In this document: piece by piece, positions 1 through 7,003 of the stretch | How positions within the stretch are numbered: position 1 is the stretch's first letter | Layout: every line of letters begins with the position of its first letter | From: Rhodoferax sp. | GTDB lineage: Bacteria > Pseudomonadota > Gammaproteobacteria > Burkholderiales > Burkholderiaceae_C | Reading direction: 5' to 3' | NCBI GenBank assembly: GCA_028711355.1 | Contig: JAQTSL010000104.1 | Location: 1-10,882 of the forward strand | DNA length: 10,882 nt | Program-made: the position numbers and the translations under genes | The notes under the pieces: generated by a model | The model's input: the letters and a program-made list of their open reading frames with translations, nothing else | Database searches by the model: none | What the model was told of the DNA's origin: nothing

Positions 1-682
1 CCGGACAGACCAGGTTGCCGACGTTTTCGATCATCAGCAACGCGCCGTCGGGCACGGTCAGTTGCGCCAGGGCGTGACCGACCATGTGCGCGTCCAGGTG
101 GCAGCCTTTGCCGGTGTTGATCTGGATCGCGGGCGCGCCGGTGGCGCGGATGCGGTCGGCGTCTTGGCTGGTTTGCTGGTCGCCCTCGATCACCGCCACC
201 GATTGCCCACCCAGCAGGGAGATGGTCTTGCACAGCAGCGTGGTTTTGCCAGAGCCCGGGCTACTGACCAGATTCAGGGCAAAAATGCCGCGCTCTACCA
301 GCGCCTGCCGGTTGGCGCTGGCGTAGGCGTTGTTCTTGGCCAGAATGTCCTGCTCGATCTGCACTCTGCGCGTGAGCGCAACACCTGCGGCGTGCGAGTG
401 AGTGACGTCTCCCGCATGGTCATGGTCATGGTCATGGTCATGGTCATGGTCATGCGTCGCGTCAGGGGTATGCACGTGCGTGTGATGGTGCTGCGTGCCG
501 TCGGCATGGGTATGTTGGTGCTCATGCAGGTGCTTATGCGCGTGCTCAGGTTGGTCGTCCATATGCGTATGGCTGTGCTGCGTACCATCCGCATGGGTAT
601 GAACATGCACGTGCACATGGCCGTTCACCTGCGCGCCCTCAATCTGAACTTCACCTTCACCGCAACCGCAAGTGACACACAT
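1..682 (-). CDS. hypB: HypB, nickel-binding GTPase for hydrogenase maturation (3' end beyond window)
   Basis: HypB hydrolyses GTP to drive nickel insertion into the hydrogenase large subunit, working with HypA in the cytoplasm. The 227 visible codons show the N-terminal high-affinity metal motif (C2, C5 and C7, reading MCVTCGC). A histidine-rich stretch follows at residues 22-97 with 29 His. The P-loop GSGKTT has its lysine at residue 146. A GTPase-domain metal site GKGCHLDA has C194 and H195, and the visible part ends in ENVGNLVCP. The histidine stretch is a nickel-storage feature seen in some HypB proteins and absent from the E. coli one. The start is an ATG-ATG pair at 685 and 682. I prefer 682 because the family begins MC.TCGC and the AAGGAG site then has 7-base spacing. 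It lies 171 bases downstream of hypA, across an intergenic repeat. The C-terminal part of the GTPase is not in the window. Confidence 0.97.
   Translation of the reverse strand, partial: MCVTCGCGEGEVQIEGAQVNGHVHVHVHTHADGTQHSHTHMDDQPEHAHKHLHEHQHTHADGTQHHHTHVHTPDATHDHDHDHDHDHDHAGDVTHSHAAGVALTRRVQIEQDILAKNNAYASANRQALVERGIFALNLVSSPGSGKTTLLCKTISLLGGQSVAVIEGDQQTSQDADRIRATGAPAIQINTGKGCHLDAHMVGHALAQLTVPDGALLMIENVGNLVCP
415..454. repeat. Hexanucleotide tandem repeat inside hypB
   Basis: The plus strand holds six exact copies of CATGGT (415-450) plus a partial CATG (451-454). Read on the minus strand it encodes alternating His-Asp, seven His in all (residues 77-89 of HypB). Because the unit is 6 bases, copy gain or loss keeps the frame and only changes the number of His-Asp pairs. 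Confidence 0.97.
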
Positions 683-752
683 CATCCGTCTCCTTCATTG
701 TTCGCTTTAACGCTCATGGCAGAAATGCCACCCCGAAACATGAAAGATGGCC

Positions 753-840
753 GTCATTGCGGACTCGATCCGCAATCCATGGCTTCAAATACATGGATAC
801 CGGGTCGTTGCCCAGTATGACAACCTGTTCTTTCACGTTA
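753..840. repeat. Dispersed double-hairpin repeat, copy 1 (hypA-hypB gap)
   Basis: This segment matches 8417-8507 along its length with small differences. It holds two short hairpins. The first is ATTGCGGA (756-763) pairing with TCCGCAAT (769-776). The second is ATACCGGG (797-804) with CCCAGTAT (811-818), where one pair becomes a G-U wobble in the operon transcript. It fills most of the 171-base gap between the hypA stop and the hypB start. I recognise no transposase or coding content. The rest of the gap (686-752) shows only a 5-bp hairpin, TGGCA-GAAA-TGCCA (717-730). Confidence 0.85.
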
Positions 841-856
841 ACCCGCGGATTCCATC

Positions 857-1198
857 CTACACAACCTCAAGCTCTTTCACCCGCAGCTCGGTGCCGCCGG
901 TCACCTGCAATTGAAAACCGCCACAGTGCGGGCACTCGCCAAACAGCTCGTGCATCGGCACCGTCTGGGCGCAAGCCATGCACCAGCCTTGCCCTGGCGT
1001 GGTGATGATTTCCAGTTTGGCACCGTCGGCGACACTGTCGCGGGTGACGGCGTCAAAGCAAAAGCGCATCGCCTCGGGCTCAACACCGCTCAATTGCCCG
1101 ATCTCCAGCCAGACTGTCGCCACTTTTTGAAACGCGTCTTTTTGCACCGCGTCTTCGATGACCTGCAACACCCCTTCTGCCAGCGACATTTCGTGCAT
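857..1198 (-). CDS. hypA: HypA/HybF, nickel metallochaperone
   Basis: HypA delivers nickel to the hydrogenase large subunit together with HypB. The 113-residue product has the normal family length. It starts MHE, and His2 and Glu3 belong to the N-terminal nickel site. The zinc-binding domain carries two CxxC pairs at C73/C76 and C89/C92. The ATG at 1198 is fixed by this N-terminus. The gene follows the hemerythrin gene after 11 bases, without a strong Shine-Dalgarno sequence, so it is probably translated as part of the same transcript. In the E. coli hyb operon the equivalent gene is hybF, which matches the gene order here. Nothing looks broken. Confidence 0.97.
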   Translation of the reverse strand: MHEMSLAEGVLQVIEDAVQKDAFQKVATVWLEIGQLSGVEPEAMRFCFDAVTRDSVADGAKLEIITTPGQGWCMACAQTVPMHELFGECPHCGGFQLQVTGGTELRVKELEVV

Positions 1199-1209
1199 CG
1201 TCGGCCACG

Positions 1210-1605
1210 CTACCGGTTGGTACGCACATAGTCGGCCAGGCGTTTGTCGCGCGTGGCGATGTGGCGACCGATGAAATCGAGCACGTCTTTGACCTTACCG
1301 GGTATCAGCGCGCTGTTGCCGTTGGCGTGGTCAACGGCCATGGCGCGCATTTGCGCCAGCATATGTGCGTGGTCGTCCTGATGGTCTTCATAGTCATCGT
1401 AACTTTTCATGCGCATCAGCAGTTCTTCGGACACGAAATGCGCTTCGCTATAAGCGATCAACGCGTCGAGCTGGCGCGCCACCTGGGTTGAGTCGGCGCC
1501 GCATTCCACTGCGTCACCAAGGGCTTGCAGCAAGCCCAGTTGCTCGGAGTGTTCAAGATCGGTGGCCTCAATGGCTTGCGCGTTGAACTGTGCAATCGAT
1601 GTCAT
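1210..1605 (-). CDS. Bacteriohemerythrin, single-domain di-iron oxygen-binding protein
   Basis: The 131-residue product is a complete single-domain hemerythrin. All seven expected di-iron ligands are visible: H19, H56 and E60 (HxxxE), H75 and H79 (HxxxH), H115 and D120 (HxxxxD). Family members reversibly bind O2 at a non-heme di-iron centre and serve as oxygen carriers, stores or sensors. No signal peptide or membrane segment is seen, so it should be cytoplasmic. The ATG at 1605 has a GGAGA site 5 bases upstream. It lies between hybE and hypA in the same orientation, 75 bases after hybE. Neither this gene nor an equivalent is part of the E. coli hyb operon. A role in buffering oxygen near an oxygen-sensitive hydrogenase or its maturation machinery is inference from position only. 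Confidence 0.93.
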   Translation of the reverse strand: MTSIAQFNAQAIEATDLEHSEQLGLLQALGDAVECGADSTQVARQLDALIAYSEAHFVSEELLMRMKSYDDYEDHQDDHAHMLAQMRAMAVDHANGNSALIPGKVKDVLDFIGRHIATRDKRLADYVRTNR

Positions 1606-1680
1606 ATCTGTCTCCGTTGGCTAAGTGGCTGGATGACCCACGCCCTCTTGATGGCACGTATGGTAATTGGGAACGCCCAC

Positions 1681-2175
1681 TTATCGCTTGCGCATCGATA
1701 AAAACCCGCGTCGTGACAGTTCTGCTGGCTTCTTTTCTGTTGGCAGCGGGGTGGCATCTTTGTCAGGTGGCGGCGCCAGCAGACCGACCAGCGAGGCCCG
1801 CGCCGTCATCACCGCATCCGGTTGGGTGGCAAATTGATGCATCGGCGAAAACAGCGAGCAGCTTTGGTAGTCGCCCACTTCGTCTTCTTGTCCGCCCAAA
1901 AAAGCAAAGTCACCGGCCGGGAATTTGACAAAACGGCGCTGATTGACAGCTACCGATTGCCACGGCGCGTCGCTACCGGGCAGCAGCATCAAATTCATGC
2001 ACCAGGGCGTGACGACAATGCCTAACCAGTGACCCTGCCAGCGCTGAAAATCAATCGCCTCAACCTGCAACGCAGGGTTCAGGATCGGCACGTCGGCCAT
2101 GCGGGTCTGCTGGATGCGAAAAAAAGTCGCTTCGACGCCGTCCTGCGGGTTGCTGATGTGTACCTGCACGGTCAT
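1681..2175 (-). CDS. hybE: HybE-family hydrogenase assembly chaperone
   Basis: The 164-residue product matches the HybE/HupJ/HoxT family. In E. coli, HybE binds the hydrogenase-2 precursors and prevents premature Tat export. Recognisable family blocks are TPWCMNLMLLPG (residues 56-67) and the stretch from FPAGDFAF to SCSLFSPM (about 85-112). The C-terminus ends in an arginine-rich SRRGFLSMRKR. It resembles a twin-arginine motif but lies at the wrong end of the protein, and HybE homologues often finish with RR-containing tails. The ATG at 2175 overlaps the hypC stop codon (ATGA), which implies translational coupling. A 75-base gap with no recognisable signal apart from the next gene's ribosome site follows before the hemerythrin gene. 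Confidence 0.9.
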   Translation of the reverse strand: MTVQVHISNPQDGVEATFFRIQQTRMADVPILNPALQVEAIDFQRWQGHWLGIVVTPWCMNLMLLPGSDAPWQSVAVNQRRFVKFPAGDFAFLGGQEDEVGDYQSCSLFSPMHQFATQPDAVMTARASLVGLLAPPPDKDATPLPTEKKPAELSRRGFLSMRKR

Positions 2176-2426
2176 GCGGCTTGGCCCCAGATTCGGGCGT
2201 CGTCGGGTTGGGTCAGCAGGTCTTGCATCAGTGCCAGCGCTTCCTGCGCACGATCCGGTTCGACTCGCTCAAAAGCAAAGCCGCCGGCCTGGATCAAAAC
2301 GTAGTCGCCCACCTGCACCGGCTCCGTCATCAGCAGCAAGCTGACGCTGCGGCGCTCACCGAAGCATTCGGTCACGGCCATGTCGTCACCGACTTCGATC
2401 ACCAGGGAAGGCGCTGCCAGGCACAT
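2172..2426 (-). CDS. hypC: HypC/HybG-type maturation chaperone
   Basis: HypC proteins carry the Fe(CN)2CO unit with HypD and escort the large subunit precursor. The 84-residue product begins MCLAAP, giving the essential Cys2, which must be residue 2 after Met. This fixes the start at the ATG 2426 rather than the TTG just before it. The C-terminal half VGDYVLIQAGGFAF aligns with the family block ending VHVGFA, but the conserved histidine (His51 in E. coli HypC) is Gln46 here and one glycine is added. Position next to hybD suggests a HybG-like partner dedicated to this hydrogenase. A second HypC may exist with hypF/hypD/hypE outside the window. It ends in a 4-base overlap with hybE. Confidence 0.9.
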   Translation of the reverse strand: MCLAAPSLVIEVGDDMAVTECFGERRSVSLLLMTEPVQVGDYVLIQAGGFAFERVEPDRAQEALALMQDLLTQPDDARIWGQAA

Positions 2427-2435
2427 CAACGGCTT

Positions 2436-2930
2436 TCAGGCCAGCGCAGCGCTGGGCGCGGGTGCCAGCACATAACCACGTTGGGTTAATTCGCTGGCCG
2501 CCAGGGCCGCCAGCTTGGGCACGGCAGCGGCAATGGTAGGCGTCATGTCAGTGCCGAGTTCCAGCGAGATCGGCTCAACTCCCAGCACCACAATCTCTTT
2601 AGGCAGGGCGTCCAGCAGTTCCAGACTGGCCAGCACGTCGGGCAAGCCGATCTGGTGCGGCGAGAGCTTGTCACGGAAAAATATCGGAATTTCGTCACCG
2701 GCGATTTTGACCAGGCTGCCCGCTGCAGCGCCGGTCAAGACAACGTCAAGCACCAGCAGAAAGTCGAGGTTGGAGAGGTCTTCGATCATTTCCATCCCCG
2801 AGGTGCCGCCGTCGATCAGCAGCACATTGGGCGGCATCCGATAAGCCTGCTCCAGCGCCTCGACCGCGCGCACACCCGCTGCCTCGTCGGTCAGGATGGT
2901 GTTGCCAATGCCCAAAACTACTGCATTCAT
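2436..2930 (-). CDS. hybD: HybD, hydrogenase large-subunit maturation endopeptidase
   Basis: HybD removes the C-terminal extension of HybC once nickel is in place, acting in the cytoplasm. The 164-residue protein opens with MNAVVLGIGN. It carries the three nickel-sensing ligands of the family: E16, D62 and H92 (H93 in E. coli HybD). It also has the DGGTSG block (40-45) and SPHQ (90-93). I use the ATG at 2930. An in-frame TTG at 2948 would add six residues but lies in the T-tract of a terminator, and the shorter form matches the family. No good Shine-Dalgarno sequence precedes the ATG; only GGAA about 13 bases upstream. hypC follows after 9 bases. Confidence 0.95.
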   Translation of the reverse strand: MNAVVLGIGNTILTDEAAGVRAVEALEQAYRMPPNVLLIDGGTSGMEMIEDLSNLDFLLVLDVVLTGAAAGSLVKIAGDEIPIFFRDKLSPHQIGLPDVLASLELLDALPKEIVVLGVEPISLELGTDMTPTIAAAVPKLAALAASELTQRGYVLAPAPSAALA

Positions 2931-2946
2931 TGATTGGTACCGTTCC

Positions 2947-2976
2947 AAAAAAAAGGGGTCAGCAGCGCGCTGACCC
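2947..2976 (-). terminator. Intrinsic terminator between hybC and hybD
   Basis: Read in the operon direction there is a perfect 8-bp stem, GGGTCAGC (2976-2969) with GCTGACCC (2963-2956). The loop is 5 bases. One C follows, then eight T (2954-2947). It begins 25 bases after the hybC stop and ends 16 bases before the hybD ATG. The plus-strand reading has only three T, so it acts on the hyb transcript. Expected effect: partial termination, giving more structural than maturation protein, or 3'-end protection of hybOABC mRNA. Confidence 0.88.
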
Positions 2977-3000
2977 TTTCAATGGTAGCAAGAGGCAGAC

Positions 3001-4707
3001 TCAGACCGCCTTGACCGAAAAGGCCGCGCCGCTCTTGGGGTCGGTCAGGTGGATCGCACAGGCAATGCAGGGGTCAAACGAGTGGATCGTGCGCAGCACT
3101 TCCAAGGGCTTTTCGGCATCTGCGATCGGGGTGTCCACCAGGGATGCCTCATAGGGACCGGGCTCGTCCTTGTCGTTACGCGGGCAGGCGTTCCAGGTGG
3201 AAGGCACCACGCATTGGTAGTTTTTGATCTTGCCGTTGTCGATGACGACCCAGTGCGACAGCGCACCGCGCGGCGCCTCATGGAAACCGACACCCATGGA
3301 TTCGCCCTTGGGAAACACCGGCTTGTTGAACGTGGCCATGTCGCCCTTGCCCATGTTGGTCAGCAGCGCAGTCCATTGGTCAGCCAGGGTATCGACATTG
3401 ACGCAGCAAGTGATGGCGCGCGCGGCGTGGCGGCCGATGGTGGAATGCATTGCGTCCAGACCGATCTTGGTTTTGGCCAAGGCAGAAACTGTTTCGAGCG
3501 CCGCCGTGGCGTACTGCGTGGTCGGTTTATGCCCCGCCGCCAAGCCGTTCAAAACGCGCGCCAGCGGACCAACCTGCGCCACCTGACCATAGAAGGTGGG
3601 TGATTTGAGCCAGGAATACTTGGCATCTTCCTTGAAGTCGGTGTAGTTGGGGCTGGTCTCACCTTTGTAAGGGTGCAGCGACTTGGCACCGCTGTAGTTG
3701 TACCAAGAGTGCTTGACCGATTCTTCCACGCCCTTTTGCCAATACTCGTCATGAAAGCTGCTAATCGCCTTGCGTTTGCTCAGGTCGCCGCCGGGAATAA
3801 AGCCACCCGGGAAGGCAAACTGCGTGCCCTTGGTGTCCAAGGGAATATCGGGCACCGACAGGTAGTTGGTGACGCCCTTGCCAATCTGGGTCCACTCCGA
3901 GTAAAAAGCGCCCACTGCGGCAACGTCGATCAGATAAACATTTTTGACAAAATCGGCCAACTCGTCGATGTAGCCCTTGATGGCCATCAGCCGTTCAACC
4001 GTCAGCACCGCTTCCGAATCGGTCGCCAGCGGGTTGGCCACACCTCCCACGGCCACGTTCTGGATGTGTGGCGTTTTGGAACCCAGGATCGAGACAATCT
4101 TGTTAGCCTTGCGTTGCACTTCGAGCGCTTGCAGGTAGTGCGCCACTGCCAGCAAATTGACCTCGGGCGACAGCTTCATGGCCGGGTGACCCCAATAGCC
4201 ATTGGTAAAGATGCCCAATTGGCCGCCGTTGACAAAACCCTTCAGGCGTTGGTGCACCTTGCGCATTTCGTGCTTGCTGTTGAGGTGCCAGCTTGACAGG
4301 CTCTCACCCAGCGCCGCCGTCTTGTCTGGATCAGCCTTCAGCGCTGACACCACATCGACCCAATCCAGCGCTGACAGGTGATAAAAATGCACGATCGCGT
4401 CGTGCACCGCGTGCGCTGTGATGATGATGTTACGGATGTACTGGGCGTTCAGCGGAATCTCCAGGTTGAGCGCGTTTTCGACCGCACGCACCGAGCAGAT
4501 CGCGTGCACCGTGGTGCAGACACCGCAAATGCGCTGGGTGATGGTCCAGGCATCGCGCGGGTCACGCCCAAGCAAAATCAGCTCGACGCCGCGCCACATC
4601 TGGCCAGAAGACCAGGCCTTGTTGACCTTGCCGCCGTTGATGTCAACGTCAATGCGCAGGTGCCCCTCAATACGGGTGATGGGGTCGATGGTGATGCGTT
4701 GTGCCAT
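3001..4707 (-). CDS. hybC: HybC, [NiFe]-hydrogenase large (catalytic) subunit
   Basis: This 568-residue subunit holds the Ni-Fe active site that splits H2 to protons and electrons. The four cysteine ligands are C61 and C64 (RICGVC) and C547 and C550 (DPCIACAIH). The RIEGH block is at residues 12-16. The 15 residues after His553 are the C-terminal extension that HybD should cut off. There is no signal peptide, as expected, because the folded protein is co-exported with HybO by the Tat system. The ATG at 4707 has AGGAG 6 bases upstream. It lies 135 bases after hybB, across a tandem repeat. Length and motifs place it with Hyd-2-type (group 1c) uptake enzymes. That class label is inference from motifs and gene order, not from a tree. 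Confidence 0.98.
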   Translation of the reverse strand: MAQRITIDPITRIEGHLRIDVDINGGKVNKAWSSGQMWRGVELILLGRDPRDAWTITQRICGVCTTVHAICSVRAVENALNLEIPLNAQYIRNIIITAHAVHDAIVHFYHLSALDWVDVVSALKADPDKTAALGESLSSWHLNSKHEMRKVHQRLKGFVNGGQLGIFTNGYWGHPAMKLSPEVNLLAVAHYLQALEVQRKANKIVSILGSKTPHIQNVAVGGVANPLATDSEAVLTVERLMAIKGYIDELADFVKNVYLIDVAAVGAFYSEWTQIGKGVTNYLSVPDIPLDTKGTQFAFPGGFIPGGDLSKRKAISSFHDEYWQKGVEESVKHSWYNYSGAKSLHPYKGETSPNYTDFKEDAKYSWLKSPTFYGQVAQVGPLARVLNGLAAGHKPTTQYATAALETVSALAKTKIGLDAMHSTIGRHAARAITCCVNVDTLADQWTALLTNMGKGDMATFNKPVFPKGESMGVGFHEAPRGALSHWVVIDNGKIKNYQCVVPSTWNACPRNDKDEPGPYEASLVDTPIADAEKPLEVLRTIHSFDPCIACAIHLTDPKSGAAFSVKAV

Positions 4708-4741
4708 GTGAGTCTCCTAAATAAATTCTGATACTTGTGGA

Positions 4742-4788
4742 ACAGACCGCAGTGTCACGAAGTGAACCAGCTCTGTCCCCAACTAATT
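4742..4788. repeat. Tandem hairpin repeat, unit A (hybB-hybC gap)
   Basis: This is a 47-base unit that recurs at 4798-4844 with two differences. In the operon direction it reads GGGACAGA at one end and TCTGTTCC just past the other, an imperfect inverted repeat closed by one G-U pair. It also contains a small inner TCAC-TTC-GTGA hairpin. It lies immediately upstream of the hybC leader and has no coding content. Confidence 0.92.
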
Positions 4789-4797
4789 GGGTGTGGG

Positions 4798-4844
4798 ACA
4801 GACCGCAGTGTCACGAAGTGAACCAGCTCTGTCCTCAACTGATT
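4798..4844. repeat. Tandem hairpin repeat, unit B (hybB-hybC gap)
   Basis: This is the second 47-base unit, 45 of 47 positions identical to 4742-4788 and offset by 56 bases. In the operon direction the ends GGACAGA and TCTGTCC pair perfectly over 7 bp. Its last bases overlap the hybB stop codon. The head-to-tail hairpin arrangement is like bacterial REP elements. The family assignment is inference. Confidence 0.92.
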
Positions 4845-6009
4845 AGCTGGCTGCCAGCTTATCTTCGCGCGGCAGCACCGGGAAGCGACGGGTGATGATG
4901 ATATAGCCCAGAACTTCGATGGCGAACATACCGGTGGTGACCATGATTTCGCCAAACGACGGGAAATACGTCCAGCCGGTGCCGGTGTGGTGCCCGTAGC
5001 CGATCAGGAAACCGTTCAGGCGCAACAGGATGCCACCCAGCATGATGGCGATGCCCGCCAGGAACAGGTTGGCCGGGTTGCGCCGCGCCTGGGTGCTGCC
5101 GATCAGCAGGAACGGCGCCAAAAAGGCCAGGTTTTCAATCCAGAACGACAGCGCCACACCGCTGAACTCAAACGCCGCGCCCCAGGCACCACGCACTGTC
5201 AGGTCACCGACCCGAATCAGCATATAGACCGCCAGCACGCCCAGCATGATTTTGGCCAGCGGATCGAGCAGATGAACCTCGATCGAGCGCCGATAGGCGC
5301 TGGCGGCCACGCAGGCCTCAAACAGCACCACACCGTAGCCAATCACAATCGCGGTCAGCAGGTAAATCACCGGTTGCAACGGGGTTTGCCACAACGGGTT
5401 GACCTGGCTGCCCATCACCACCAGCATGGTGCCCAATGACGACTGGTGCATCATCGGCAGCAGCACGCCCAGCGCGATGAAAAAGAACAGCAGCTTGTTA
5501 AGCTTGGCGCGCACATCCTTCATGCCCAGCTTTTCCAGGAACACCGGCGAAAACTCGATCCACATCACCACGATGTAGGCCGTGACGCACACCGCCACCT
5601 CGAACATCACCGAATTCGGGTTGGAATAACTGGGCCAAAAGATGTGCCAAAAATTCCACCAACGCCCCAGGTCGATAAAGATACCGGTACCAGCCAAGGT
5701 GTAGCCAAACAGGCTGCCCAGTAAGGCCGGGCGCACCAGCGGGTGGTATTGACCCTTGTTGAAGATATAGACCAGTAACGCGACCGAAAAACCGCCACAG
5801 GCCAAGGCTGAACCGATCATCACATCAACCACCACCCAGATGCCCCAAGAGTAGCCGTCGTTGATATTGGTGACACTGGCCAAACCGTTGACAAAACGCA
5901 CCAGCAGGAAGGTGGCCATGATGGCAATCAGAACGCCACAAACCAACGTGGTAGCGCTGACCAGGCTGCCGCCCATGGGGGCAGGTGCTGCGTGTGCGTG
6001 CTGGCTCAT
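4843..6009 (-). CDS. hybB: HybB, integral membrane quinone-interacting hydrogenase subunit
   Basis: The 388-residue protein is almost entirely hydrophobic, with about ten membrane segments, and fits the NrfD/PsrC-like HybB family. It anchors the hydrogenase in the inner membrane and passes electrons from HybA to the quinone pool. Recognisable traits include the WGIWVVVDV stretch (about residues 55-63), the conserved GRWWNFWHIFWP region (about 116-127) and RLNGFLIGYG near 333. The short His-containing N-terminus precedes the first membrane segment. Its ATG overlaps the hybA stop by 4 bases (ATGA), with AAAGGAG 5 bases upstream, so translation is coupled to hybA. The stop codon falls at the edge of the tandem repeat. 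Confidence 0.96.
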   Translation of the reverse strand: MSQHAHAAPAPMGGSLVSATTLVCGVLIAIMATFLLVRFVNGLASVTNINDGYSWGIWVVVDVMIGSALACGGFSVALLVYIFNKGQYHPLVRPALLGSLFGYTLAGTGIFIDLGRWWNFWHIFWPSYSNPNSVMFEVAVCVTAYIVVMWIEFSPVFLEKLGMKDVRAKLNKLLFFFIALGVLLPMMHQSSLGTMLVVMGSQVNPLWQTPLQPVIYLLTAIVIGYGVVLFEACVAASAYRRSIEVHLLDPLAKIMLGVLAVYMLIRVGDLTVRGAWGAAFEFSGVALSFWIENLAFLAPFLLIGSTQARRNPANLFLAGIAIMLGGILLRLNGFLIGYGHHTGTGWTYFPSFGEIMVTTGMFAIEVLGYIIITRRFPVLPREDKLAAS

Positions 6010-7001
6010 GATTGCTCCTTTTGATCGCCGTTCGGCGCGACATCGTCGTCATTTTTGACGTTGCGCTTGGCGATAAAGCTCAGCGCCCCGAGTGCCACCA
6101 CCGGCAACACCAGTCCGCCATACAGCGAGTGCTGAATCGTCTCGGAGGTGGCCGCCGACGATTTGGGCGGCAGGTCGGGCATGCCCATTTTCTGGAAATT
6201 GACCGCCGACAACTTGAGCACCTGGGTGCCGCCGTATTCGGTTTCGCCATAGACGTGCTTGATGTAGTTACCCACCGGTGCTTCGTAGCTTTGATCCGGC
6301 CCGCCAATCTTGCCACGCGGATAGGTAGTGAGCGTGCCGGGTTTCAGCGCGATGCGACGCTTGGCTTCGGCCAGTAGATCAGAGGTCTTGCCGTACAGCG
6401 TGGCGCCGGTCGGGCAGACTTCGGCGCAGGCCGAATAATGACCGTCTTTGGTGCGATGGCGGCACAGCTCACACTTGCCGATCTTGCCGGTGGGCGAGTC
6501 GTACTGGTATTTGGGAATGCCAAACGGGCAGGCCACCACGCAGTAACGGCAACCAACGCAGGCGTCCGGGTCGTAAGAGACGATGCCGGTGACCGGGTCT
6601 TTGATCATGGCCGACACCGGACAGGCTGACACACACGACGGGTCGGCGCAGTGCATGCAAGAGGTCTTCATGAAGGCAAAGCCGTTCTCTTCAGCGTCTT
6701 TGGTCTGCATGCTGCCGTTGCGGTACATCTTGATGATGTTGAAGGTGTAGCCCGAGGTGTCCAGCGGCGTGTCCCACAACTTGTCTTCGGTGGAAAACTC
6801 GCCTGGATTGTTGTTGGCCGCCTTGCACGCTGCCACGCAGGCCTTGCAACCGACGCACAGCGTCGAGTCGTACAACAGGCCCAGTCCTTCTGCCGGTCGG
6901 GTGTGAGTGTCACGGGCGCAGGCTTCGGGCGCAACCGCAGCACCGGCCAGCGCGGCACCGCTGGCCAGCACCCCTTTGAGAAAGTGACGACGCGAGTCCA
7001 T
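6006..7001 (-). CDS. hybA: HybA, periplasmic ferredoxin-like electron transfer subunit
   Basis: HybA carries electrons from HybO to HybB. The 331-residue protein starts with a Tat signal, SRRHFLKG at residues 3-10, followed by an alanine-rich hydrophobic stretch. Sixteen cysteines form four [4Fe-4S] motifs: C49/52/55/59, C115/118/123/127, C148/151/154/158 and C177/180/192/196. A single hydrophobic helix near the C-terminus (about 294-311), followed by basic then acidic residues, should tail-anchor it in the membrane. Its length is close to that of E. coli HybA. The start at 7001 lies 2 bases after the hybO stop, with GAGG 7 bases upstream inside the end of hybO. Confidence 0.97.
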   Translation of the reverse strand: MDSRRHFLKGVLASGAALAGAAVAPEACARDTHTRPAEGLGLLYDSTLCVGCKACVAACKAANNNPGEFSTEDKLWDTPLDTSGYTFNIIKMYRNGSMQTKDAEENGFAFMKTSCMHCADPSCVSACPVSAMIKDPVTGIVSYDPDACVGCRYCVVACPFGIPKYQYDSPTGKIGKCELCRHRTKDGHYSACAEVCPTGATLYGKTSDLLAEAKRRIALKPGTLTTYPRGKIGGPDQSYEAPVGNYIKHVYGETEYGGTQVLKLSAVNFQKMGMPDLPPKSSAATSETIQHSLYGGLVLPVVALGALSFIAKRNVKNDDDVAPNGDQKEQS

Positions 7002-7003
7002 GA

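Noticed and set aside
62..820. Long plus-strand open frame with a Met-Val repeat
   Set aside because: It is the antisense of hypB; the Met-Val run is the reverse of the His-Asp hexanucleotide repeat, and the frame runs into the intergenic repeat.
1684..1713. SRRGFLSM resembling a Tat signal in HybE
   Set aside because: It lies at the extreme C-terminus with no following hydrophobic helix, so it cannot be an export signal; HybE homologues often end with RR-containing tails.
2930..2948. TTG start extending HybD by six residues
   Set aside because: The codon lies within the terminator T-tract and the extension does not match the family N-terminus MN.VVLGIGN.
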